Source: an uncultured bacterium
GTDB lineage: Bacteria; Myxococcota_A; Polyangia; Polyangiales; Houyiibacteriaceae
Direction: 5' to 3'
NCBI GenBank assembly: GCA_938024995.1
Contig: CALJDU010000014.1
Span: forward strand, 1 to 64,000
DNA length: 64,000 nt
Shown: positions 53,142-62,523 of the stretch, in pieces
Layout of the letters: each line of letters starts with the position of its first letter
Position numbering within the stretch: the first letter of the stretch is position 1
The notes under the pieces: generated by a model
What the model was told of the DNA's origin: nothing
The model's database searches: none
The model's input: the letters and a program-made list of their open reading frames with translations, nothing else
Program-made: the position numbers and the translations under genes

Positions 53142-54662
53142 TCATTGTCCGGCGGTGCCTTCTGCATCGACGACGCGGCGCTGCAGATCTTCGATGTCCG
53201 GGTTCTCCGGATCGAAGAGACGCGCCGCTTCGAGGGACTGGCGCGCGCCTTGAACATCCGAGTTGGTCAGCGCGACCCGAGTCGCGTCCAGCGCGTCCTT
53301 GGCAGCTTCTTCCCGCTCGTGCGCCGACATCTGGTCGACCGGGCTCGGCTCGTCGACCACGCCGGCGTCCGGATCCGGTCCAGTCTCGCCCGGCTCTCCC
53401 CCCGTGGCGGGATCTCCGGTCGGGGAGACTTCTCCGCCAACGCCCGGATCGCCCGGATCGCCAGAGGGGTTCGTGGGTTGGGTGGGGTCGACGCGGTCAA
53501 AGGGGTCTGGCCGCGTGTTCGGTACCGGAGCGGTTCCGCCATCGGGCGTGACGCCCGGCACCTCGCCGCCCACGCCGGTCGCACCGGTCGTTGTGCCTCG
53601 CGTCTCCGCGTTGGGATCGAAGTCGAGCGCGCCTGCATCCGCTCCATCCGTCAGGTCCGGCTGATCGCCTGTGAACGCGAAGATGATCGCGATCCCGACC
53701 GCGAGCGCGCCGACCAAGAGCGCGATGAAGCCCCAGGTCGAACCCGGATCCTCTTCTTCACGCGTGTGCGTCTGGATCCGAATCGAGCGCGTGCTGGAAC
53801 GCGCGGGAAGCTCGACCACGCCAGCCGCTTCGTACGCTTCGCGAACCGCGAGCGCGAGGTCACGAGCGCTCTCGAAGCGACCCTCTGCAGACTTCTCGAG
53901 ACCCTGCATGATCACGCCATCGACCTCGGGCGGAATCGGATCCCCCTTGGCGACTTCGCTGGGCGGCGGGGCCACCTCGTGAACGACCTTGTGCGCCACG
54001 CTGACCGCGTCGTCTCCCGGGAACGCGCGCGCGCCCGAAACGATTTCGTAGATCACCGCGGCGAACGAGAAGATGTCGCTGTGTGTTCCGTACTGCCCCT
54101 TGCTCAGCGTTTCTGGCGCCGCGTAGCAGGGCGTCCCGAGGAACTGGCCTTCCCGGGTCAGCGCCGCGTTGGGCACGCGCGCGACACCGAAGTCCGCGAG
54201 CTTCACCTGCCCATCGGGCGTGACCAGCAAGTTGTCGGGCTTGATGTCGCGATGGATGATCCCGTGCTCGTGCGCGACCGTGAGCGCCTCCGCGATCTCG
54301 TCAGCCACCTGAACCACGCGCTCCGGTGACATCGGGCCCTTGCCGCGGACGACCTGTTTCAGCGTCGAGCCGGCGACGTACTCGAACACCAAGTACGGGC
54401 TCCCGTTCTCCATCTCGCCGACGTCGTAGACCTGCACGATGTTGGGGTGATGAAGACGCGCGGCCGCGCGGGCCTCGTTCTTGAAGCGCTCCAGAAAGGT
54501 AGCGCGCGCCGCCTCATCCATCTTGAGGTCCCGCACGGTCTTGATCGCGACCGGTCGGTCCAGCTCAGGGTCGCGCCCCAAGAAGACGTGACCCATCGCG
54601 CCGGACCCCAAGAGACGGTCGACCGTGTAGCGGCCAATCTGCTTTGGGATGCTCGCTTCCAA
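53142..54662 (-). CDS. Transmembrane Ser/Thr protein kinase heading the MoxR/vWA operon
   Basis: A 506-residue Hanks-type kinase: GSGAMGHVFLGRD loop, AIKTVRDL Lys, HRDIKPDNLL, DFGVARV, YAAPETL. A juxtamembrane segment leads to one transmembrane helix (FIALLVGALAVGIAIIFAFT), then a Gly/Pro/Asp-rich low-complexity extracytoplasmic stretch and a short helical end (SAHEREEAAKDALDATRVAL). The start is TTG at 54662 with a weak ribosome binding site. Only 21 bp separate it from the next gene, so it is the first gene of the six-gene unit and may phosphorylate its partners. Confidence 0.9.
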   Translation of the reverse strand: MEASIPKQIGRYTVDRLLGSGAMGHVFLGRDPELDRPVAIKTVRDLKMDEAARATFLERFKNEARAAARLHHPNIVQVYDVGEMENGSPYLVFEYVAGSTLKQVVRGKGPMSPERVVQVADEIAEALTVAHEHGIIHRDIKPDNLLVTPDGQVKLADFGVARVPNAALTREGQFLGTPCYAAPETLSKGQYGTHSDIFSFAAVIYEIVSGARAFPGDDAVSVAHKVVHEVAPPPSEVAKGDPIPPEVDGVIMQGLEKSAEGRFESARDLALAVREAYEAAGVVELPARSSTRSIRIQTHTREEEDPGSTWGFIALLVGALAVGIAIIFAFTGDQPDLTDGADAGALDFDPNAETRGTTTGATGVGGEVPGVTPDGGTAPVPNTRPDPFDRVDPTQPTNPSGDPGDPGVGGEVSPTGDPATGGEPGETGPDPDAGVVDEPSPVDQMSAHEREEAAKDALDATRVALTNSDVQGARQSLEAARLFDPENPDIEDLQRRVVDAEGTAGQ

Positions 54663-54749
54663 ACGACGGCAAGGATACGGGATCAGCCACGACTGTGGAG
54701 GGGATCTTTCGGGCGGAATTCCGCGAAAAAGCGGCCCGTCGGCGATTCC

Positions 54750-56162
54750 CTACAGCCGATGCAGCTTCACCGTGTTGGAGCGACCCGAGATCGGCCAGGG
54801 CGTCACCATCGCGAAGGCGTCACCCTTTTCCGCGAGCTGCTCCCGTACCATCACGGAGGTCGCGATCCGAAGGGTCTCCTCGAGGGAGTCGGGCGGGATC
54901 TCCAAGCGCGGCATCACGCCCCACTCCAGCGCGAGGCGCTGCGCTACCGCGACGTTCGCGGTCACAGCGATGATCGGGGCGCGCGGCCGGTACTCCGCCA
55001 AGATCGACGCCGAGCGCCCCTCATGGGTAAACGTGACGATCGCTTTGAGCGGAAGGTGCGTCGAGAGGACCGCCGCCGCGCGCGCCGCCGCGGTCGGGAA
55101 CTCCCAATCTTCGTGCGCGGTGATCTTCATATCGCGCATCTGCCGCGACAGCTCTTCGACCCACTCGTTCTCCACCTCGCGAATGATCGACGCCATCATC
55201 AAGACGGCTTCTTCCGGGTAGCTCCCCGACGCGGTCTCGCCGCTCAGCATCACCGCGTCGGTTCCGTCCATCACCGCGTTCGCGACGTCCGCCGCTTCCG
55301 CGCGTGTCGGCTGCGGGTTGCGGATCATCGAGTCGAGCATCTGCGTCGCGGTGATCACGATCTTCCCGCGCGCGTTGGTCTCGCGAATAATTCGCTTCTG
55401 CACCATCGGGACCTTTTCGGAGCCCAGCTCCACGCCGAGATCGCCGCGCGCGACCATGATCCCATCGGCCGCGTCACAGATCGCTTCGAGGTGCTCGACC
55501 GCTTCCGGCTTCTCGATCTTCGCGATCACCGGCGTCCCGCTCGACAAGATCTGCGCTTGGCGAACGTCGTCGGGAGAGCGCACAAAAGAGAGCGCCAAGA
55601 AGTCGACCTGGAGCTCGCCGACCGCGAACGCGAGGTCCTTTTTGTCTTTGTCGGTCAGCGCCGGCGTGCTGATGTCGACGCCCGGGAGGTTGAGCCCCTT
55701 ACGATCGCTCAGCGGACCGCCGACCTCGACTTCGCACACGACCGTGTCGCCGTTCTCGATGCCGGTCACGCGCAAGCGAAGCAGGCCGTCGTCCAGCAAG
55801 ATCCGGTCATCGATCTTCACGTCGCTCGGGAGCGGCTTGTAGCTCACGCTCACTTGATTGACGTCACCAGGAACATCACGCGTCGTGAAGCGGAAGGTCG
55901 CGCCGTTGACCAACTCGATCGGTCCGTTCGGAAACCTGCCGATGCGCATCTTGGGGCCGGAGAGGTCGGCGAGGATCGCGATCGGCCGACGAGCGCGACG
56001 AGAGGCATCACGCACCATCTTGGCGACCGCTTGGTGACCCTCGTGCGTGCCGTGACTGAAGTTGAGCCGCGCGCAGTCCATCCCCGCCGCGATCAGCTTG
56101 TCGATCATCTCAGGGTTACCGCTGGCGGGGCCGAGCGTGCAGACGATCTTGGTGCGTTTCAC
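54750..56162 (-). CDS. pyk: Pyruvate kinase
   Basis: Converts phosphoenolpyruvate and ADP to pyruvate and ATP, the last step of glycolysis. The 470 residues contain KIVCTLGPAS, ARLNFSHG, SGPKMRIG, the catalytic Lys in IAKIEKPEAV, MVARGDLGVELG, TATQMLDSM, and DAVMLSGETASG. The C-terminal domain ends NTVKLHRL. GTG 56162 is the start. No regulatory insertion is seen; allosteric control cannot be told from sequence. Confidence 0.97.
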   Translation of the reverse strand: MKRTKIVCTLGPASGNPEMIDKLIAAGMDCARLNFSHGTHEGHQAVAKMVRDASRRARRPIAILADLSGPKMRIGRFPNGPIELVNGATFRFTTRDVPGDVNQVSVSYKPLPSDVKIDDRILLDDGLLRLRVTGIENGDTVVCEVEVGGPLSDRKGLNLPGVDISTPALTDKDKKDLAFAVGELQVDFLALSFVRSPDDVRQAQILSSGTPVIAKIEKPEAVEHLEAICDAADGIMVARGDLGVELGSEKVPMVQKRIIRETNARGKIVITATQMLDSMIRNPQPTRAEAADVANAVMDGTDAVMLSGETASGSYPEEAVLMMASIIREVENEWVEELSRQMRDMKITAHEDWEFPTAAARAAAVLSTHLPLKAIVTFTHEGRSASILAEYRPRAPIIAVTANVAVAQRLALEWGVMPRLEIPPDSLEETLRIATSVMVREQLAEKGDAFAMVTPWPISGRSNTVKLHRL

Positions 56163-56200
56163 GAGGCGACCGTACGTGAGTTCGGGAGCCTCGGTAAAGG

Positions 56201-56866
56201 CTAGCCGAAGATCGCGCAGAAGCGCGCGCCATCTTTTTGGCGGGTCGACTCGGGGAACATGCGGGCTTTGCCCTTGTGGATCCGTCGCGCGCTAAAGGCC
56301 GCGCCGGCCGCGTCGATCACGTCATCAATCGGGACGTGGCCGGCCTCGCCGAGCTCATCCGGGATCACGATCTTGTTCTCCGCGAGCAACCGGACACGCC
56401 TCCGCATCCCGGCCCAGCTCTTCTTCCGCGGGAGTTTTGCGTCGCCGTTCATGATCCGGAACGCGATCTCCGGGTGCACCTCGAACACGCGCGCGTCCGG
56501 GACAAAGGGCTGCACCTCTTTGATCTTCTCCATGATGTGGAACGACTGCTTGGACATGCCTTTGCCGGTCAGCTTCCGCGCGAGCTGCGACGCCTCGGGG
56601 TAGCCCTTCGCCTCGAGGACGGGTCTCGGAGGCGCGCTGAATACGGAGCTCGCCTGACCTTTCAGATACGCGCGCGCGGCGCCGTCAGCTTCGCGATCGC
56701 CTCGCGCGACCAAGACCAGAGGCATGTCGACGGCGATGACCTTGGCGTCCGTGTACTCACCCATCAACCCCGCGAACGTCGTGAACGCGCGCGCCTCCTT
56801 GAAGCCGCGGGAATGAAGCGCGACCGCGATCCAGCCGCCCTTGCAGCCATCGACTCCGACAAACAC
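56201..56866 (-). CDS. DUF429 family protein (predicted RNase H-like nuclease)
   Basis: A 221-residue cytoplasmic protein starting at GTG 56866. It opens FVGVDGCKGGWIAVAL and has AVDMPL and FEVHPEIAFRIMNG, the conserved acidic positions of the DUF429/COG4923 RNase H-like fold. The real substrate is unknown. It is 38 bp upstream of pyk on the same strand, so a common message is possible. Confidence 0.85.
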   Translation of the reverse strand: MFVGVDGCKGGWIAVALHSRGFKEARAFTTFAGLMGEYTDAKVIAVDMPLVLVARGDREADGAARAYLKGQASSVFSAPPRPVLEAKGYPEASQLARKLTGKGMSKQSFHIMEKIKEVQPFVPDARVFEVHPEIAFRIMNGDAKLPRKKSWAGMRRRVRLLAENKIVIPDELGEAGHVPIDDVIDAAGAAFSARRIHKGKARMFPESTRQKDGARFCAIFG

Positions 56867-56960
56867 GCCGCGACGTTACACGAGCGCTCACGACAGCGAA
56901 CCGACGGTTTGCGACGTGAGCCCTTGAAGCCGCAGAGCGGATGCTTACGTTCGAGTTCTT

Positions 56961-57031
56961 CCTCGTAAAGCTCAGCGGAGAGCGCTCGGCTTGATACCGA
57001 GATGGCGCGGGTTCGAATCCTGCTGCGAGGG
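56961..57031 (+). tRNA. tRNA-like gene with non-canonical anticodon loop (UGA)
   Basis: A complete cloverleaf can be drawn: acceptor CCTCGTA/TGCGAGG (7 pairs, one G-U), D stem GCTC/GAGC with loop AGCGGA, anticodon stem CTCGG/CCGAG with loop CTTGATA, five-base variable loop, T stem GCGGG/CCTGC with loop TTCGAAT. Base 34-36 read TGA (Ser), yet the variable arm is short (serine tRNAs have a long one), position 8 is A rather than T, and position 37 is T rather than a purine. CCA is not encoded. It may be a decayed tRNA, an isoleucine tRNA relative with a shifted loop (CTGATAA in typical tRNA-Ile), or a tRNA-like regulatory RNA. Confidence 0.6.
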
Positions 57032-57097
57032 CCGAAAGACCGGTGAGCCAACGCGTATTCGTCACGCGTTGAGGCTTCGCTGAGAAAGGGAGAGGCC

Positions 57098-59266
57098 ATG
57101 ACCTCCGACTACCCCCAGGTGAACTCGGGCTACGTGATCGCGCAGCTCGGCCGCGCGCTCGCGCACGGTTCCCGCGACAAGATCGCGAAGTGGATCGACG
57201 TGCTCTACGGCATGAAGAACCAGACCCTCAACATTGGATCACGTGCGCCGGTGTCCGGAACACCGACGTGGGTGACGCTTGATGTCGCGCACGGCGGCTT
57301 CGCGACCGGGCGCTTCGCGGCGGGCGGCAAGCTCACGCCACACGAGCGCGTCCTCGCGTCTCAGCTCGGTCTCGACGCGACCGGAAACGCCGCGGTTCGT
57401 CGCGCGCTCAACCTCTACTACCTGAGCAGCCCCGGTCAGGCCGCGCTGCGCGAGATGCTCGACTCCGGTCGCTTCACCGTCACGGTGCCCGAAGAGGCGG
57501 CGCTCTTGGTGTGCGCGTGGCTCAGCGCCCACGGGCAGGACGCGCGCGCGCATCAGCTCACCACGACCATCGCGCCCTACTTCGACCGGTTGCGCTTCTT
57601 CCCCGAGCCGGCGATGAGCGCGCACGAGCTCACCGACGATGTTCACTTGAAGAGCGTCGGCGAGGTCCTCGACGCGATCGCGCGCAAGGACGTCCCGCCG
57701 CAGATGCTCGCGATGAACGAGCAGCTCTTGGTGTGGACGCCGCTGATGGACCGACTCGTCGCGCTCTTCTTGCGCGCGTTCCCGCTTCAGGCTGATCTCG
57801 CCGAGCAGGTCGACGCCGCGTTCCTTCGCGACGGAGCGGTCTTGCTCGCGGAGATCACGCAGTCCGAGCGCGCGCATCGTCGGTGCCAAAAGCAGCATCG
57901 CCGCGGCGCGAACTTCTCGCGGCTGCGTGAGTTCCTGACCGCGATCACCAGCGCGCCTGCTCTTGAGCGCGCCGAGGTCATCCGTCGCAAGCGCAACGGG
58001 GTTCGGCACGTGCTCTCGTCCTTCGTCAACCGCTACGGGGCCCCGGGGTCACCTCAGCACGCCGCGCTCCGTCTCGCGCAGCGCACCAACGCGGAGCGGC
58101 CCACGCACAAGGAGCTCTTCGCGGTCGTCGCGGAGCGCTTGGCGGACGTGGACCCGCGTGGAGGCCTCCCTCGCGAGACGCTCAAGAGCGCCTTCCAGCG
58201 TGAGCCGGGCGGCGCGGCGCTCCCGGGCTACTTCGTCACGAAGCTGCAGCGGACTCTCGCGGCGCCGATCGAGGAGCTCGTCGCGGAGGGGATCGTGGGC
58301 TCGAGCGAGGTCGTCGCGACGTTGCTCCCGCAGCTCACCGCGAACGCACAAGCGCGCGGCTTTGACGACCCCTCGCTAGCGCGGCTCTACGTCGCGCTCT
58401 ACCGAGCGTTCCGCAAGCGGCGCTCGCTCATGCTCTTCCACTACGCGAGCCAGGTGAAGCTGGAGGAGCTCCCGTGGGTGGAAGCGATCACGCCGTTGAT
58501 GCGGAGCGATAAGAACGCGGCCGGGGACACCCTGGCTCGGGTGCTGACCCTCGTGTTGTCCGCGTTCCCGCACGCGATCACGCCAAACAAGCTCGTCCGC
58601 GAGCTCAAGACGCTCTCGTCCCGCGCGCTCTCGGGGCGTGACCGGGAGCACCCGTGGACGTCGGAGATCGCGGCTGACATCTTCATGGGAAGCTTCGTCG
58701 CGCGTTTCCAGCACGCGGCGACCCAAGCGGCGGAGCTGCTCGAGGGTTCGCTGTACGCGCGCTACTACGCGCTCGACTACGCGGCGCTCGGGAAGCTCAA
58801 GGCGAAGCCGCGCGCGGACCTGCTCGCGGCGTACTGCGCGTCACGCGGCACAGGTGGCTCGTACGTCGTCCGCAACGGGCAGACCCTCGAGTGGGCGCAG
58901 ATCGTCACCACGCACAACCTCGCCGTCGCGCACGGCCTGAAGCTCAAGCTCGACTACCGACCGCTCGCGGTCGCCACGCTCCGCTGGATCACGCGCCGCA
59001 TGCGGATCGCGTTCACCGATCATCGCGCGCGGCTCAAGAACATCAAGCAGTGCGCGTACGCGTTCCGCCAGATGGTCTTTTACTTGTCGATGCTCGATGA
59101 GCAGGTCGTCGACTCGTTCTTCCGAGACGCAAGCGTGGAGGTCGATGGACGGGAGCCGCTCGGTCTCGCCTTGGCGGAGCTTCGGCGCGTTCACCGCGGG
59201 CGTGAGGTTGAGGGCGCGCGGCGCTTCGTCGGATGGACCGCTGGCCCCCACTGGTTGTTCACGTAG
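57098..59266 (+). CDS. Large soluble protein of unknown family, next to the tRNA-like gene
   Basis: A 722-residue protein behind AAGGGAGAGG and ATG. It has no signal peptide or membrane segment. The sequence is strongly helical, rich in Leu, Arg and His, and contains well-formed stretches that look conserved (GRALAHGSRDKIAKWIDVL, TPTWVTLDVAHGGFATG, YVVRNGQTLEWAQIVTTHNL, LKNIKQCAYAFRQMVFYLS). I do not recognise the family. The start lies 67 bp past the tRNA-like gene on the same strand, so both may be in one transcript. Proteins with a tRNA-like RNA next to them are known in Ro60/RtcB RNA-repair loci, but nothing here shows a TROVE or ligase domain. Confidence 0.75.
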   Translation: MTSDYPQVNSGYVIAQLGRALAHGSRDKIAKWIDVLYGMKNQTLNIGSRAPVSGTPTWVTLDVAHGGFATGRFAAGGKLTPHERVLASQLGLDATGNAAVRRALNLYYLSSPGQAALREMLDSGRFTVTVPEEAALLVCAWLSAHGQDARAHQLTTTIAPYFDRLRFFPEPAMSAHELTDDVHLKSVGEVLDAIARKDVPPQMLAMNEQLLVWTPLMDRLVALFLRAFPLQADLAEQVDAAFLRDGAVLLAEITQSERAHRRCQKQHRRGANFSRLREFLTAITSAPALERAEVIRRKRNGVRHVLSSFVNRYGAPGSPQHAALRLAQRTNAERPTHKELFAVVAERLADVDPRGGLPRETLKSAFQREPGGAALPGYFVTKLQRTLAAPIEELVAEGIVGSSEVVATLLPQLTANAQARGFDDPSLARLYVALYRAFRKRRSLMLFHYASQVKLEELPWVEAITPLMRSDKNAAGDTLARVLTLVLSAFPHAITPNKLVRELKTLSSRALSGRDREHPWTSEIAADIFMGSFVARFQHAATQAAELLEGSLYARYYALDYAALGKLKAKPRADLLAAYCASRGTGGSYVVRNGQTLEWAQIVTTHNLAVAHGLKLKLDYRPLAVATLRWITRRMRIAFTDHRARLKNIKQCAYAFRQMVFYLSMLDEQVVDSFFRDASVEVDGREPLGLALAELRRVHRGREVEGARRFVGWTAGPHWLFT

Positions 59267-59316
59267 CGAGTCGTAGGCGCGAGGGAACTTCGGCGACGTC
59301 GCGATGTCCGTTCAAT

Positions 59317-61068
59317 ATGGCCTCGCGACGTGATCTCTTCAGCGCGCTCGATCACTCACGACCGGCAAGTCAGCGGACATGCAGAGCACATTCAAAACGC
59401 GGCGGTGCCGAGATCGGTGTCCTCAGGCCGCGACGGCGATCCGTTCAAGTCGTGGGTGCTCTCGGAACCGTCGCGTTCTTCGCGTCGATCTTCACCGCGC
59501 TGCTCGCGCTCGATACCAACGCGGTCGGGGTCCCGTCGGACGCGGGGGTGGACGCGACGTTCGCTCTGCTCTGCATCGCGAACGTCGCGCTCGCGCTCGG
59601 CATCAACCAGTCGGGTCGTGAGCGCGTCGCGGCGCTGATCCCTCCGCTCGCCTTCGCCCGCAACATCACGCTCGCCATCGTCCTCTTCGGAGCGACCATG
59701 CAGACCTGGCTCCAGAACATGTCGGGCGGCTGGGAGCTCATCGATACGCTGGAGCTGATCCCGAGGCTCGGGTACGTCACGGTGCTCTTCGCGCTCTTGT
59801 CGGGCCTGACCGCGCTGACCGCGCGAGAGACTCCGATCGCCGTGAGCATGGTCGCGGGTGCCTCGCTCCTGGTCGTGGCGCTCCTGGTGAGCCGTTTCCT
59901 GCCGCGCGATGTGTCGTGCGGCCTGCTCATGTTTCCGCCGAGCGACCTCTCACGCGTGGACGCATCCGTTCTCCATCATCGTCCGCGCCTGTGGCTCGCG
60001 CTCACCGCGCTCGCGATCGTCAGCGTTCCTTGGTTCAGGTCGAGGTCGAGGTCGAGAGCGCACCCGCTCGAGCAGACGGTCCAGCGCCCGCTCCAGCGAA
60101 CGATCGTCGCGGGTCATCTCTTCGTGCTGATCTTGTTCGCGACAGAAGCGCTCATCGCGCGCCTCCTCGTCACCACCGGAGGCACCGCCTACGATCTGAT
60201 CACGATCGCGAGCGTCAGCCTCTCGCTCGCCGCCAGCGTCACGATGTTCTGCGTTTGCCGATGCGTCATGCGCGAGTGCGCGACCCAGACCGTTCCGCGC
60301 GGCCCCGCGGCGATCTGGCTCGTCACGCTCCTCCTCGTCACAGCGATCCCGACCCTGACGTTCGCGTGGCCGAACCCGCGCGAGGCGTCGTGGCGGCAAG
60401 CCGACCTCACGCCGGCGACCGGCACGGGTTTCGGACGCTTCGTCGACCTGCAGGCCACGTCGCTCTCGCCGTCGTTCTTGCTCACGCGGACCGGAGCGCT
60501 GATCGCGCGCGGCAGGCACACCGCACGCGACGTCCACGCGGGCGAAGTGTTCGTGCAGCGGTTCGAGGCGAGAGTTCTTTTCGATGAGAACGCGACCGTG
60601 AGCGACCTGCTCCGGATCGCGTCACATCTTCGCGGCGCTGGTTCCGTACGGCTCGCCTATCTTCGCCATCCGCAACACGATCTCCTTTCGCGACGGCTCT
60701 TCCCCAACGTCGCGTCGATCGACAACCAGCTCGCGGGCCGCGACATCTTGCTCACGCGACCGCCGGGCTCGACCTGCAGCGAAGCGTTCCGGCGCGACGG
60801 CGAGTGCGTCCATCCCGAGACGCCCTCGACCACACGTCGGCTTGAACGTGAGCCCAACGAACAGCTCGCGTCGCTGATCAACGCGCCCGAAGTCATCGCC
60901 ATCGAGATCGATCCCACACTCACGTCGGACGAGACCCTCTCCGAAGCGCCGAGGGCGCCGGAGCGCTGGCGCTCACCGGTCAGGCTGTCCGCAGGCCTCT
61001 GCGCCGGCGTCGTGGGAATCGTCGTTGGTGGGTTTCCGCGGCGTCGCCGCCGAGATGATCAAGCGTGA
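59317..61068 (+). CDS. Multi-pass membrane protein
   Basis: ATG 59317 (MASRRDLFSAL) is chosen over an earlier frame start. The 583-residue product has a short basic N-terminus, about nine hydrophobic helices in the first 360 residues (such as LGTVAFFASIFTALLALD and IAVSMVAGASLLVVALLVS), an RSRSRSR segment between helices, an extracytoplasmic region of about 170 residues and one last helix. There is no recognised transporter motif. It is 50 bp past the large unknown gene and 48 bp before the FG-GAP lipoprotein gene, so the three may form an operon. Confidence 0.72.
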   Translation: MASRRDLFSALDHSRPASQRTCRAHSKRGGAEIGVLRPRRRSVQVVGALGTVAFFASIFTALLALDTNAVGVPSDAGVDATFALLCIANVALALGINQSGRERVAALIPPLAFARNITLAIVLFGATMQTWLQNMSGGWELIDTLELIPRLGYVTVLFALLSGLTALTARETPIAVSMVAGASLLVVALLVSRFLPRDVSCGLLMFPPSDLSRVDASVLHHRPRLWLALTALAIVSVPWFRSRSRSRAHPLEQTVQRPLQRTIVAGHLFVLILFATEALIARLLVTTGGTAYDLITIASVSLSLAASVTMFCVCRCVMRECATQTVPRGPAAIWLVTLLLVTAIPTLTFAWPNPREASWRQADLTPATGTGFGRFVDLQATSLSPSFLLTRTGALIARGRHTARDVHAGEVFVQRFEARVLFDENATVSDLLRIASHLRGAGSVRLAYLRHPQHDLLSRRLFPNVASIDNQLAGRDILLTRPPGSTCSEAFRRDGECVHPETPSTTRRLEREPNEQLASLINAPEVIAIEIDPTLTSDETLSEAPRAPERWRSPVRLSAGLCAGVVGIVVGGFPRRRRRDDQA

Positions 61069-61116
61069 GAACCTGCGCGTGGAATGTTGCGCGCGATCGA
61101 TAGCGTTGGTAGCGAC

Positions 61117-62523
61117 ATGTCCATGAAGCGTCGCTCTCTTTGGTTTTCTCTTTGCCTCTCCGTTCTCCTCGCGATCGCGGCGGTTGCCTGCGGAAGCAAA
61201 GAGAACAGTGGCAGCGGCGGCGGCGGATCAGCGACCGCCATGGGTGGCACTGCCATGGGCGCGAGCGAGATGGGCGCGACCGAGATGGGCGCGACTGAAA
61301 TGGGCGGCACGACGCCGACCAAGCAAGCGTCAAACGGCGCGCTCCCGGACGACCTCCCGCACGGTCTCGTGCTCGCCTACTCCCAGTTCGAGGTCGAGAA
61401 CGGTCAGGCGACCGCGCGCCCAGGTCCTGCGCGCGTCGAGCTCCTCAGCCGCCAAGGTGGACAGTGGGTCGTCGAGACGATCGAAGACGCCGACTCCAAC
61501 GTCTTTCACAAAGCGATGGTGTTCACCCCGCGCTCAGGCGACAACCAAGCGCCAGGGATCTTGACGCTCGCGGGAAACCAAGCCGCGGTGAAGCTCTGGC
61601 GGCGCGGTGAAGGTGGCGCGTGGTCGAGCACCACCGCGTGGACCGAAGAGTTTGGCGGCCGTCACAACCGCATGCGCGACGCCGAGATCGCGGATCTCTA
61701 CGGCGACGGAAAGCCCGCGTTGGCGATCGCGACACATGACCAAGGTGTGCTCGCGATCTTGCGTGACCTCTCGAGCGAGCCTGTTCGCCTCGACCGCAAG
61801 CCCGACACCTTCATTCACGAGATCGAAGTCGGTGACGTGAACGGCGACGGCAAGCTCGAGGTCTACGCGACGCCGAGTGAGCCCAACCGCGCAGAAGGTG
61901 GAGCGCAGCACGGCGAAGTCGTGCGCTACGTCCCGACCGAAGAAGGCGGCGCGCGGACCGTGGTCGCGGATCTCGGGAACCGACACGCCAAGGAGATCTA
62001 CGTCGGCGACGTCGACGGGGACGGACGCGACGAGCTCTACGTCGCGGTCGAGGCGCTCACGTCGCGCGAAGGCGGCAGCCTCCAGATCACCGAGCCAGTC
62101 GAGATCCGCCGCTACGACGCGGACACCCCCGCGGACGGCGGCGTGGTCGTCGCGACCATCAACGATCGCTTCACCCGCTTCCTCACCGTCGGCGATGTCG
62201 ACGGCGACGGAAAGAAGGAGATGATCGCCGCCTCGTTCCGCGCCGGCATCTGGCTCCTCCGCCCGGGCAGCAACCCACGTGGCGAGTGGGGCACCGAGAG
62301 CGTCGACCGCGACTCGGGCGGCTTCGAGCACGCCGCGTTGCTGACCGATCTCGACGCCGACGGCAGAGACGAGCTCTACGTGTCGTCCGACACCGACGGA
62401 GAGATCCGGCGCTACGTTTGGCGCAACGGCCGCAGTCGGCGCGAGGTGATCCACCGCCGCGAGATCCCGCGCGCGATGATGACGTGGAACATCATGCCCT
62501 TCCCGACCGAGATGGTTCAGTAG
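61117..62523 (+). CDS. FG-GAP/VCBS-repeat lipoprotein
   Basis: ATG 61117 (MSMKRRSLW) gives a 468-residue lipoprotein with lipobox AVAC. A Gly/Ser/Met-Gly linker carries an MGATE repeat. Four to five FG-GAP repeats with calcium-binding loops follow (GDVNGDGKLE, GDVDGDGRDE, GDVDGDGKKE, DLDADGRDE), which should fold as an integrin-like beta-propeller on the cell surface. The gene's end overlaps the next gene by 40 bp in another frame. Confidence 0.85.
   Translation: MSMKRRSLWFSLCLSVLLAIAAVACGSKENSGSGGGGSATAMGGTAMGASEMGATEMGATEMGGTTPTKQASNGALPDDLPHGLVLAYSQFEVENGQATARPGPARVELLSRQGGQWVVETIEDADSNVFHKAMVFTPRSGDNQAPGILTLAGNQAAVKLWRRGEGGAWSSTTAWTEEFGGRHNRMRDAEIADLYGDGKPALAIATHDQGVLAILRDLSSEPVRLDRKPDTFIHEIEVGDVNGDGKLEVYATPSEPNRAEGGAQHGEVVRYVPTEEGGARTVVADLGNRHAKEIYVGDVDGDGRDELYVAVEALTSREGGSLQITEPVEIRRYDADTPADGGVVVATINDRFTRFLTVGDVDGDGKKEMIAASFRAGIWLLRPGSNPRGEWGTESVDRDSGGFEHAALLTDLDADGRDELYVSSDTDGEIRRYVWRNGRSRREVIHRREIPRAMMTWNIMPFPTEMVQ

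Noticed and set aside
53049..54329. A 426-residue plus-strand frame opposite the second kinase
   Set aside because: Antisense to a complete kinase, no motifs.
56961..57031. Plain call of a serine tRNA (UGA)
   Set aside because: The variable loop is short, position 8 is A and position 37 is T, so the usual serine identity and tertiary contacts are missing; kept only as tRNA-like.
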